From contig JARKIF010000118.1 of NCBI GenBank assembly GCA_029378245.1, forward strand, positions 1 through 64,000: DNA of 64,000 bases, given 5' to 3'. Positions 33,088-43,911 of this stretch are shown here, one piece after another. The notes below the pieces were generated by a model. It had not been told where the DNA came from. It saw only the letters and a program-made list of their open reading frames with translations, and ran no database searches. This DNA is from Roridomyces roridus. Its lineage: Eukaryota; Basidiomycota; Agaricomycetes; Agaricales; Mycenaceae. Made by a program: the position numbers and the translations under genes. Each line of letters begins with the position of its first letter. Position 1 is the stretch's first letter.

Positions 33088-33750
33088 TCACGCAACATGG
33101 AGTCTCCAAACACCCGACGTGCTTGTCGGCGTGAGCCCCTTCAGCTGTGTGCATCCCATCAAATAATCAATACGCTTGACGCCAGACGCCTTCTCATGCC
33201 CGTACCCCCGATGACCCTTCAACCGGTTGTATCGCGCGGTATACGCAGCGGTGACGCGGCGCATGAGCTTCTCATTGCCCAGCGACTGGAATTCCACTCC
33301 GGTGATATTTGTCCGGAGCCCTGAATATAAAGCGGCGAGGACGTCTGCCACGGTTACGTAGCCCAGAGTCCGACTCGACGCCGAGATGGTGAAGGACCAG
33401 GGGAGGTGTGGGGTTGTGATGGTGAGTGTAGATTGGGGTGGGTAGACGGCAGGCTCGGACATGCGAGCAGAGGATAGGCCGTGGTGCGTCGTCGTGAGGG
33501 ACGACGGGTGGAGGGAGAGGTCGTACGTGAGCACGGGGTGGCTGCTATACGCGAGGAGAGGGTGCAGCTTTGCATGCGTAGAGTCCGTATAGGACCGGCG
33601 AGGTGCGTATGGTGGGAGTGCATTGTGGTAAGACGGTGGAGTGTATGGGCCAGAGGATGAATCGTCGTCCGAGTGGACGGAATGACTGAGATCGGGGACT
33701 GGAGAGTGGAAGATGTTCTGAGTCGAGAAACGGACGTGCTTCCCTGGCAT
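33088..33750 (-). CDS. DUF6699 domain protein
   Basis: A single exon of about 220 residues. The start MPGKHVRFSTQNIF at 33750 is preferred over an ATG 48 bp further upstream (33798), which falls inside a TATTTAAAT box. A Ser/Pro-rich N-terminus leads into the DUF6699 core: LHPLLAYSSHPVLTYDLSLH, STLTITTPHLPWSFTISAS, GYVTVADVLAALYSGL, a basic stretch RRVTAAYTARYNRLKG and the closing VKRIDYLMGCTQLKGL and GVWRLHV. This family is widespread in Agaricomycetes and its function is unknown. No signal peptide or membrane helix is present. Confidence 0.85.
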   Translation of the reverse strand: MPGKHVRFSTQNIFHSPVPDLSHSVHSDDDSSSGPYTPPSYHNALPPYAPRRSYTDSTHAKLHPLLAYSSHPVLTYDLSLHPSSLTTTHHGLSSARMSEPAVYPPQSTLTITTPHLPWSFTISASSRTLGYVTVADVLAALYSGLRTNITGVEFQSLGNEKLMRRVTAAYTARYNRLKGHRGYGHEKASGVKRIDYLMGCTQLKGLTPTSTSGVWRLHVA

Positions 33751-35103
33751 GCGATGGGGGGTGGGTAAATGTGGAGGACGAGATGAAGTGCTTGGCATTT
33801 AAATACCAATCGGCGCCCGCCATCAAAGTACCGCCATGCATCCGAAGGCGCACCGCCTTGATTATCTCGAATGGGGTTGTGGGCGCTTGATTGAGTACTT
33901 GATAGATTTTCACAGCTTTCATCGGAGGCGAATTCAAATAACGCACCGCAGACTTGGAGATCCTTGACTCACAGTGAATGACGCACTACAGACAGCTTGC
34001 TCGCTGAATTGTGCGGGGCGGACACCGCCTCGAAGCATGGATCTTGACATCAGGCGGTGCATTCGCTTATATTGATTTTCACCGTATCCGGTCGCTAGCC
34101 TCGTGTAGGCGTGGAGATCTTCGTGCGCAGCGTCGGTGCCGGTGCATTTTCATGACATTGCAGGATGAGGCCCGTAGCTAGCCACCACTGCCTTGAATAA
34201 ATTCCGTCGTTGTGCCGCAGAGTACGTCGCCAGCAGGAATTGAATTGGCAGATAAGTATCCAACAGCAATCCAGATTCCAGAAATCGGAGGACCCAACGC
34301 ATACGTAGGCACGGCACGGCACGCGGAGTCTCGATGTCGGAGTGGTGGTGGGAGAAAGCAAGGGCCGGCAACTCAGTTAGTCACCGATCGTTCCTGTTTC
34401 TTCCGGCCATGATGTCTTTTCCGAATTGACTCGTCCTCGTCCTCGCCGTCGTCGTGGTTACCCAAGACGCTCTACCACCTACAGCCCGTATCTGTAACGG
34501 AGCAAGAGCAAAGCCTGGTCTTGCGCGAACGCTGTCAAAAACTGGTGCCACGTCGAAAAGCTCTTCAAGTCTGCTGTCTGAGACAGACAGTAGGTCACAT
34601 GTACAGTACCGCGCTAGGAGAATCCTGGCTGTCTTTCTATGTCACTGCGCCGGATGAGTCTCTTCGTCTTTGTAGCGACCACATCCTATCTTGCTCTCTT
34701 GCTTTCCCTCAAGCCCCTTTTCATCGTCCGCACTGCCATCTATATCCACGTTCTAAAACGAGCGCGCCGCGGGCGCCGACGGGGCTCTTTGTTCCCGGCC
34801 TCGGGCGTCTCTCCATGAATAGCACACCCTTCTGCAGCTGCAATGATCCTATTTCTGGAGTAACTCCCATCGGGTTGGGAGCTACATAGGCAATACATAG
34901 GCATAGTAAGCGCCGAGCGCTCATCTGTAATCAATGTCCGCCGAGCGCCACCGTTCTCCATGGAACTGCCAACCATTCGCAGCTTCAAAGATCCAGGCGT
35001 CCCGCACGCATTTAGGTCTTAACAACAACATCTTCCCACCCCTCGACACTTTGCACTCCCCACCACCTACCGAGCGATCTTGCGAGATAACTTTGCTTTG
35101 CCC
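33751..35103. other. Intergenic, no gene seen
   Basis: Only short frames without motifs on either strand. The last part holds the promoter of the large EF-hand/ZZ gene; no clear TATA box was seen. Confidence 0.4.
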
Positions 35104-38100
35104 ATGTCGAGCCCTCTGGAGGATGAGGTATACGCACGGGTTACCGCAGGTCTGAACCGAGTACCGCACTGTAGCTTAAGCATTATAGAACACTGTGGAT
35201 ATTGAGGTCGACCCGCCGTCGCCAGTCGAGCAGACAAGGATGACGGAGGAGGAAGAGCGCCAAGATACGGCGTTCACTGTCGAAGCCGTTTACAAATCAG
35301 TCTCTGCTCATCCCGTCGGAGCCGAGGATCATCCTGTCGGCGAAACTGGTGCGCAACACGGTGTTATTTGTCGTCGACTCTCTCATCTCATCTGCATTAG
35401 AAGAGAAATTGACGGGGAAAGTCACCCGCGTGAAAGACACCTATGAGGATCTGAACAACTACTGCACCAAGAACGCAAAGATTTTCAACCGCACGATCAA
35501 TATACTTGGCTCTGAATTGGACATCAAATCTCTGGAGACCACGTTTGTGGAGGTGTCCAAAGTGCTCGTGGACGGGCTTGGGATACTGGGCGAATTACAT
35601 CCATTCGTGAGAGGTGCGTTCAATTTTTTGGGCATGTGAATCGCTACTGAGCATTCTACTTTCTAAGTCGTCGTTGGGCCACTAAAGCTCATCCTGGCGT
35701 ACGATCTAAACCGGCGACAAAATGACAAGAAAGTCACGGCAGTCAAGATGCAGATCTTGGATACAGCAACTGTACTCTTCCGGTACGTGAGGACAATGGT
35801 TGAGCCGAGCATCCCGCATTCATTCTTCCAAAGTCTTCGTAACTTGCGTGAGCCGCAGATGAAAGGACCCGATGGGGAGCCGTTGAGAGACATGGCGGAC
35901 CTGATGAAGAGAATTGCAATCGACATCCAGCGGTGTGCAAGCGCGTGCGATTTGTATTTGGACAAGAACGTTCTCGGTCAGTCATACTTGCAGAGTCTGT
36001 GCGAACCTCCGCTGACGCTGTTTTCCAGCCAAATGGTTTAGGTCCAAAGAGTACCAGGACCGCTTTGCGCAATTCATGAAGAACCTACAAGACGATCAGA
36101 GAGCCCTCGCCAGCGCACTCTCCGCCTACACTGCCATCGGTATCAGTTCAGCAAACGAAAAATTGGACGAACAGGGATCTGACATCAAGACCATCAAGAC
36201 CCAACTTGAAACTCTTTTCCGCAAACTGGACACTCCGCGAGAGCGCGCGGGCCAGAAACTGATTGCGACCAAAGGCGGCGCGAAGGCTTGTGTCGAAAGC
36301 GACGCGGCACTGGAAGAGCTTGTCGAGATCAGCGGAGAGAGTTTCGAGTCTCTGGTCCCTTCACGTTTGACTAAAGGCCGCGGTGCACACCAAAGGCTCG
36401 AAGACGCCAGGTCGGTGTTGTCAAAGGAACTTTCCGAGGATGTTAATAAAGCCTTCGACAAACATCTCGATGACTTTGACCGGAAGTTGAAAGCTCAAGA
36501 ACAGCAACTGAATCAAATCTCGGCGGACATTCACTCGACATCGCGCCTCATATCGGCCGATATCCACTCCACGTCGGCGCACGTTATCACCACTGTCATC
36601 GATGTCCTCTCGGGCGGGGTCCAGGGAGAGATCACAAATGAGGTGCGTGTTGATTGGCTTGGTTTGACTTGTCATCTAACATCTACTGTTCGCGTTGGTA
36701 GGATCTGAAAGAGTTGTGGAAGCAGCGAACTTGGAAGGGCAGCGTTGACGCCCGGGATTTCGTTCTCGCTTTGAACGAATATTTCGCCTCCCAGCTTCAT
36801 GTCTCCGTTTCGACGGAGAGAGAGGCTAACCCAGAGTACTATCTATCGCGTCCCGATTCCCCGGTCTCCTCCATTGGAGAAGATGCTGATACCAAGGAAG
36901 ATCACGGAGACGCATGGGCACTGGCCTATATCAACGTCGCGCATATCCAACCGCTCTTGGACGTCATTGATATCGACGGGACGGAGTTCATCAGTATATC
37001 CGAGGCAAACCATTTTGCTCGCCTGCTGCCGCCGAAGTGGAGGCAAGTCAAATGTTCTAACTTCTCCGTGTAAGATATTCTTGCTGACTTATGCAGCCTT
37101 CTTCGGTGGTTCGCTTTCTGGGCTGCCGGATGGCAGCTTTCGGTGATGTGGCACAGAAGCAGGATATACACGCTGTTGCGCGGCATGTTGACCCTTGTTC
37201 ATCGTGTGAAGCCCGCCAACATCCAGGCTGCCAACACATATTTCTCTGGACCGGGCATCCAATGTGTTGAACTGCTTCTTCGCTCGACCCGGACCCCCGA
37301 AACTGGCACTCAAGACCCGCATCTCACTAAACTGGCTCGAGAATTTCATGATCTGGAGGAGCGCAGAATCAAGACTCAACTTGAAGAGTTGCGCTATAAA
37401 CTTGACAATATTGATACTTTGAGGCTGGTAACTGGGGCTCAGTCTTCAGGACTCCGTCGGATTGAGATGGTGAGCACCTAGAGCTTGTCCAATGATCCAG
37501 GTGCTAACGAAAAATTGCAAGCATGTCTACCCTCTGCTGCACCAGATATTACAGCGCCATCTGTCCATCATACAACTAGCCTGTCTACATACACTTCACG
37601 AGGACGAGTTTCCCGCCATGACCACCTCTCTGGCGACTATTTTCAAAGCCGTGGATCATCGAACAAAGAAACTCGCAGGTGTGTACTATTTGTTTCATAT
37701 GAAGCCTGTGGGGGACTCACTCATCCCAGGAATGTTCAAGTCAAATGCGAAAAATGAAACAGAAGGATTCACCTATTTTGGGTTCGGAATGGTATGTAGT
37801 AATACATCCTCTTGGGGCAAACTGGATTCTGAAAGTTGGTTCCTAGTTTGAAAAGTTGCATGGCAACGTGCTGCAGCGTGATGCCAACGAGAACACGATC
37901 ACTGTGCGAAGATCTGACGAAGATGGCTCAGAAGATGTTTCACACCTTGGTCCTCACCCGGACGATGACCCAGCGGGAGCGATGGAATTTTTCCGCAAGG
38001 TTGACGCCGGGATTCTGTTGTATGGGTTCGGCGAAGAACCCAAACAGCTAAATTTTCCGAAGCAGGAGCCCGTGGAACCATTGCCATTGACAGCGGTGAC

Positions 38101-39646
38101 GGACCCTATTGATGGTGTGTGGGAGGGGCATATTCATTTCCCAAATGGCTCCACACCATGGGGTAGAATGTCCATGAAACTCTCTCGAACAGGAGATGAG
38201 TTCTCCGGCGGGATAGACAACTTCATGGGATTGCTTGAAGTGGCTGGCAAAGTGGAGACAGAAACTCAGAGGATACGATTCACCATTACTTGGCCGAAGG
38301 AGTACTGGAACTATTCGCTGGTGTGTGGAGGACCGTATTACCCCCTGTGGGCCAATACCCTCGCGGGATCGTGGCGGCAGAGCACAGATATTCCGCAAGA
38401 TGCAGAGGAAGATACCACCACAAGGGACTCAGGCTCCTTGGGAAACGGTGGCCCCTTGCGATTTGTCTTCCACCGCACAAAGTCGGCTGAGGATGGACCT
38501 AGCCCGCAGTGGCAGAAACTTATTGCCGCCACGACCAAGATAATCCGACCAATCGCTCTTCGGAGGGTGCAGGCGCGCAAGCAATTGGAGTGGCTCGTTA
38601 AACATCTCGAACAACGAAAACGGTTCATCCAACTCATCAAGAGAGAAATTGCGGGATCGGAAAATATAAGCACTTCATGGAAGCCGCTGGATGAACAGGA
38701 AGACCAGGAGCTGTATCGACTCAAAAACGAGCTTCCTCCCTGGGATGCACGAGTGTATGATTTGTTGGCTCGATCTGAGCTCCAGAAGTTGGTCAAACAG
38801 TATGTCCTTTTTTCTTTTTTTTGTTCAAGGACCTACCATTCGAAAATTTCTAGTGATCGAATTTGTGACTCTTGCAGAAAGTCAATTCATGGCACCCGAC
38901 GGTTCTGCATTCAATGCATCGACGAACAATTCGGTGACTGTGTTGATGTTTGCGAACAATGCCACGAACAGACGCCGGAAGCATTGAACCCCAGTTTCAC
39001 TCACAAGGAATCTCATCTTCTAGCAAAGACAATCCGGCGACTTCACGACGGTGATTTAGCCTGGATGATTCCGCAGGCCAAGTCAATCGCGAGGCGAATT
39101 CAAGAGCGGTTGAAGGCCGCAGAAGTGGCTTCCTCGCGCATGGGAGGAGCACAAGGCGGCAGCTATTCTCTTGCCTTCAGGCCGCAAATCCAGCCACTTC
39201 ACTGTTGCTGCTGCAGCAAACCTGTCTCGCATCCCTTCTGGGTCTGCATCGAATGCTCCATCAGATTCACGGTCGATGATCCAGTTGTCTGCATGGATTG
39301 TGATGCAAAAGGTGTTACTACAAAACAAGATGGAATTTATCACAAACACAGCTTGGCCCACGTCCTCGTCAAGCTCCAGAATAATGAGCCGATACCCGAG
39401 CCGCAAATCGTGGAATTGACTTTCAAGGGGGTGATGTCGAGGCTGGCGGAGATGGAGATGAAAATGGCCGCCGGGCAGAACAAACTGGACCGGTTGACCT
39501 CCTTGTTGGAGGAATTTCTCGGCAAACATAAGGATTCAGCTGTTGAACCCGCTAGGAAAGAAATAGGTCCCGCGATGCGAGCCATCACGAGCGGCCGTAG
39601 CAGCCCCAGGGTGGAAAGCGACTCCGACGGCGAATCTTCCGATTGA
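35104..39646 (+). CDS. Large NLR-N-terminal-like/EF-hand/ZZ zinc-finger protein
   Basis: A multi-exon gene of about 1,350 residues. The N-terminal 400 residues match the helical region seen before the NTPase of Agaricomycete STAND (NLR-like) receptors: ILGELHPFVR joined to VVVGPLKLILAYDLNRRQND, LMKRIAIDIQRCASACDLYL, SALSAYTAIGISSAN and coiled coils. No NACHT/NB-ARC P-loop follows. Instead come an EF-hand-like loop, DVIDIDGTEFISISEAN, with a Trp-rich SLLRWFAFWAAGWQ, a lipocalin-like beta region (IDGVWEGHIHFPNG ... GRMSMKLSRTGDEFSGG), and two Cys-rich ZZ-like fingers (CDSCRKSIHGTRRFCIQC and CCCCSKPVSHPFWVCIECS). A C-terminal coiled coil ends at 39646. The intron near 37042-37098 uses a GC donor (GCAAGT). 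Exon 1-2 borders before LVRNTVLF are uncertain. It has no signal peptide. A signalling or scaffold role is inferred. Confidence 0.75.
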
Positions 39647-40064
39647 AATAGGTGCCGCTGCGTGGATATATCTGTATGTAAGCTACGATGGTGTACTTGT
39701 CCCCAAGAAAATGCCAGAATTTTTGTCAGTTCACGCGTAGAAGCCAAGTAGAAGCACCCATCTCAGATTCAAAATTTGTACAAAGATGTGGTCACAGATG
39801 GCCGTCCAATGTCCGTCGGACATGAATCGGCATCATCGCATCTGACACAAGCGTCAATGGTGGCCGCGTTTATTGGGTGCGTCTGTCCCTTGAACTTCGA
39901 TTCATCGTGCCGGTGCTCAAACCACAACTTGCGAAGAATGACAGGCGAGGAGCGCTCACATATTCTTGGCGGATGCAAACCGTGGCAATTATAACCCCGG
40001 ATAAAAAGCCGTTGGACTCGAATAAATAAGCTCAGTACACGAGTATTTTTTTTTTCGTCCGGAA
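39647..40064. other. Convergent 3' region
   Basis: 3' flanks of the large plus-strand gene and the minus-strand glycosidase-like gene. A T9 run at about 40047-40056 could be part of either end. No other feature. Confidence 0.4.
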
Positions 40065-41433
40065 TCAAAGCTTGCATATCTTTGCATATACACAATCCCT
40101 CCATGCGCTGTAGAGAAGAGTCACAAAGTTGTTCCCCTCGGGGCTAGGACATATCAGTGTTTTGAAGAAGCTCTGGACCGAGAAACGCACCTGCCGGCTG
40201 TCCACGGGGCGGTATCACTCCATCCAAGGGGGTTCACAGCAGGCGTTGCAGTCCCATTCGCCGTGATATGCGGGTTGCCCTGCGCATCATTCTCGCCGAG
40301 GACCTTCCGGATGCCATCCGCGAACGGCAAATACACAGAAGCAGGGAAAGCCAAAGGCGAAGTCACCATCATACGATACGTCACAGCCGCGAGCATCGAG
40401 CTCCCCGAAATCTCACCAAACCCATGCCCGTCTCCAGAAATATCGTTGAGGTAGTTACGAAGCAGCCCGCCGTCCATAGATGACGCCCGCGCGCCGTCCA
40501 CGATCTCCTTGATCCAGGAGCTCAAGTCCGAGATGGCTTGGCCGCGCCAGGACGTTCCCTTTGCAACCGGGGCCTTGAGGATGGTGTGCAGGACGCGGAG
40601 CATGCCGGCGGCAGCCCACCCGTTGCCTGTGCTCCATAGACCGAGGTCTTGGCTCTGCGGACCGATGATGTGGTGCCAGAGACCGTTCGTCAGGGAGGTG
40701 CCGACGGGGGAGAAGGTAGCGGACGAGTTGAAGAGGAGTACCTCGCGGTAGAGCCCGGATTGCAGGTACGCTGTTTCGAGGAGTGACGCGTTGTGTGTGT
40801 CTGCAGCGAAATAAGCAATGAAGGGCGGCGCCATGTACATGAAATCAGCCCTGGGAGGAAGCGTGAGCGGGGTTGATGGTCCAGGGAAGGCAAACGCACC
40901 AAAGCTCAGCAACATCCGCGCGTTGAGAAATGGCACCGTTGACCCAGCGCGGCGCCTGACCCACGATGTAGTCGATCTCGCTCTGCGCAGCGTCCGCAAA
41001 CGTCCGGTTTGTCTTGCCAAGCAAGATCGCAGCGACGCCGAGACTGGCAGGGTCCCCAACCGCGCCCGCACCTGGATGCCAATCAGTGAGCATTCAGGTT
41101 AAACGAAGAATGGGACGCACCGTCCGAAAGTCCATTCGCACCCGTACCAATCACGATTCGGCTGGCGGCGTAAGCCAGCGCGGGGACCTTCGAGGGATCA
41201 AGGGTAGGAACGGGGAAAGGGAATGCGCCGAATACTGAGAGTTCGGGGTTTCGCAGCTCGAGGAGCGTTTCGGATGCGGTACCATACTCCCAGGAGTGGC
41301 TCGGGAGCGACTCGGCGATGGAAGCGACGGCAGAAATGTCGAAACCGGGGTCAAAAGGCGTTGCAGCAGAGGGGTGAGCGACCGCCGCGGCGGCAACGGC
41401 GAGAGAAACGATTGTAAGGGACCGGAGAGCCAT
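40065..41433 (-). CDS. Secreted six-hairpin glycosidase-like protein (GH105/GH88-like)
   Basis: Four exons give about 400 residues. A signal peptide (MALRSLTIVSLAVAAAAVA) is followed by an (alpha/alpha)6-barrel-type sequence: VGDPASLGVAAILLGKTNRT, QSEIDYIVGQAPRW, ADFMYMAPPFIAYFA, NGLWHHIIGP, WSTGNGWAAAGMLRVLHTI and FGEISGSSMLAAVTYRM. This pattern resembles fungal relatives of unsaturated rhamnogalacturonyl/glucuronyl hydrolases, which act on pectin fragments after lyase cleavage; exact specificity cannot be assigned. The last intron (GTGCGT...CCTAG, about 40140-40188) joins APWTAG to SPEGNNFVTLLYSAWRD and ends at 40065; without it the frame would stop near 40154. A TATATTTAT box lies about 50 bp upstream. 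Confidence 0.72.
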
Positions 41434-43365
41434 GTAGAAAGGGGGGAAAGAAGACTGGGAAAATCCACGGAGCGTCTTGGCATAAATATATCATCCAGGG
41501 GTGGTGGCGCACCACTCCCAGTGACCAAACTCGATGCAGATGCCGTGAATCAAAGCGATCGACCGGAAGGCAACCACTATCTCGCGTAAATCAGCCAGTG
41601 TGTTTCACATGAAAGGCGGGTCTCAGGCTTTCACTGGCTCCCAGCTCAGCGAGTCCCGGTACCTGTGTGGACGCCTCACAGGCGACGTCTTCAACCACTA
41701 AGTTCCACAGAGAATAGCGCTGGTAGGATCGGACCGACTGCACGGAGGCACCGACTTGTCCAATGTTTTGCGAATGTTTCAAACGTCAACCCGATGTCTG
41801 ATGGAATTTTCCCATGGTCGGTGGTGATGCCGCTGTTACACTTACAGAGCCCGAGACAGGATTTCGGCCATGCAAACTGTCGGGAACGTGCGTGCGTAAG
41901 CCAAGGAATTATCTAGGGAAAGTTTCGGGAAAGATACGGAGCACGAACCATGACTGATTCAGGGAAACGACGCTCTGGGTTTGCTCTGGGCCACAGTCGG
42001 CATGTCTCCGAATGTTAGAGCTCGTCCATGGAATAGAAAATTCTCACTTGTGACGAAGCTCAATCAGGGTCGTATTTCATCCGCGGAATGCTGGCGGAAT
42101 AGATGACTTCGCTGACTGGTATGCATACAGTGCATGGAATATAAAACGATTACGAACCTGCGGCCGTCAACTATTTGAGGCTTCGGCGACCAACGGCCGG
42201 GTGGGTATTTATCCCTTTGAAAAGCAGGGGTTAAGATGCCAGGGGTGATCGTGTCCAGCCCTGCGAGAATGCACACTTCATGAGTCCTGGGAGGGATGAC
42301 ACGCCAGTGCGGCGGGGAGGACCTCGACAGGGAACAGACGGCAAGAAAAAGCGATGGTAGTCGGAAGGAGGAGGAGGAGAAAAGAGTGGCATTTGTCGAT
42401 CACGTGCTGATCATGATGGTTACGCAAGTCCAAGTCCCGTGACTCATTTGCCCTGACCGCCACCCCCCTTTCCTCTCACTTGCTCGGCCCATCCAGAGAA
42501 TACGCTTCAAGCTGCCCTGCCCTTTCACTCTGAAGACTCCATCCCCAAAGCCTCCGACCCTTCCCACCGACATCGGTCCGTCGCTGGCGGCTGGCTACGC
42601 CGCTACGGTCTATGCAACGGAAGATTCATGGCCCCGCCCCAGTGACTACATTACCTCAGAGAACTGGAAAACCTTCCGCCCTCACTCAGAAGCTTCCACG
42701 CCGTCCTCCCTCGCTTGGGATTCCCTTGCTGATCACCTATGATCGCAGGTCCTCAGCCACCTGTATATCCAGCGACGATAGGACCGATCGGCTCGTACCT
42801 CCTCCTCCCCCGAAACCGGTGTCTTTTCCACGACGCTGGGCAGCTCTGATTTACGGACACAACATCTGCGATGTGCGTATCATTGTTTTCCGTATATACT
42901 GCCATCCAACCGCTCCTATAAGTGCGGCGCCTTGGGAATAAGTACCGTCGGATTACTACCTCTGGGGGAGGCTACGTCCCGGCTTCTGCTTCCCTTGCCG
43001 CGCCAATATTTTCTAGAGATTTGCCACAGTATGCCCGGGGCCACGAAATTCACTCATTCTTGGATGTGCTGCTGTTTCATCATGACGCTTATACGACGAG
43101 GCAGACCCTACTACGGACGACAAGGCCTTGAAGCAATTCATGAAATGATGCAAAGTATCACTGCCAAAGCGGTCGTCAAGAGATCAAGGCCGTACCTTTT
43201 CCGAGGCCTTTTCGTCTTCACGCTGGTATCTTTGCTTGGACCTCGACAGCCTGTTCCTGACCACCATTTTCCAATGAGTGAGGCGCTTCCGTTAGCTGGC
43301 GAGTCAGTCGAGTACTTCCTGCCACCTGGACAACAACGAATATTCTCGAATCAAAACTACGTATC
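41434..43365. other. Intergenic with scattered coding-like fragments
   Basis: Mostly no gene. Coding-like short pieces appear at about 42540-42720 (TDIGPSLAAGYAATVYATED) and 42922-43131 (SGGGYVPASASLAAPIF), in frames that cannot be joined with confidence to the frame after 43366. They could be exons or remnants of one decayed gene. Confidence 0.3.
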
Positions 43366-43911
43366 TTGCGCAGTATCCTACAAATCCCTGTCCTCTCGCC
43401 AGCGTTTCAGCAAGACACCGAAACCTCCATCGTCGATCCGGTGTCTGGACTGTTTTGTCAACGAGCTCTTCGAGAGAGTCCCATCGGCTTCACCCTACCA
43501 ATATTCTCCCATACTCGGGAGCGCGAACAACAACCAGAGGTTCCGGGTACTATCCCGCTGAAATTTCAGGCTGCTGTACAGGAATCAACGAGATACACCA
43601 GCCGAATAACACGATCCCTGTATCCAATGGCTTATATGGCTCGTCGAGGCTTCCGACTGGAAATTGAAAATCAGAAACTCTCACATGCAATGCCAATAGT
43701 AGAGCCAGGTCCACTGAAGTTCGTGACTGTCCCTTTACTCACCGTGTCCTCTGCGCCTGTCGAGATGTCGGCTCAATTCCACCATGTTCGCATTCCCACG
43801 CCCAACTCCCGTCGTTCTATCTTGTCGCCGCATTCAACTGTGGAGCTTTCTGGTCATGTTTCTGTTCCGCCTTGGTTCCGTTCAATTGAAATGACAGATC
43901 CTCGCGCTTAG
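43366..43911 (+). CDS. Hypothetical open frame, unrecognised
   Basis: About 180 residues are open from the region after a stop near 43283 to 43911 (ILQIPVLSPAFQQDTETSI ... RSIEMTDPRA). The start at 43366 is a TTG, so a real start or 5' exon is missing. A different frame is also open over 42932-43561, which weakens the case. The composition is Pro/Ser/Arg-rich without a known domain. It may be the 3' exon of a gene whose 5' part lies in 42540-43130, or chance. Confidence 0.25.
   Translation: MRSILQIPVLSPAFQQDTETSIVDPVSGLFCQRALRESPIGFTLPIFSHTREREQQPEVPGTIPLKFQAAVQESTRYTSRITRSLYPMAYMARRGFRLEIENQKLSHAMPIVEPGPLKFVTVPLLTVSSAPVEMSAQFHHVRIPTPNSRRSILSPHSTVELSGHVSVPPWFRSIEMTDPRA

Noticed and set aside
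42932..43561. 209-residue open frame as a gene
   Set aside because: It overlaps the better-composed frame ending at 43911 and has no motif; both cannot be right.
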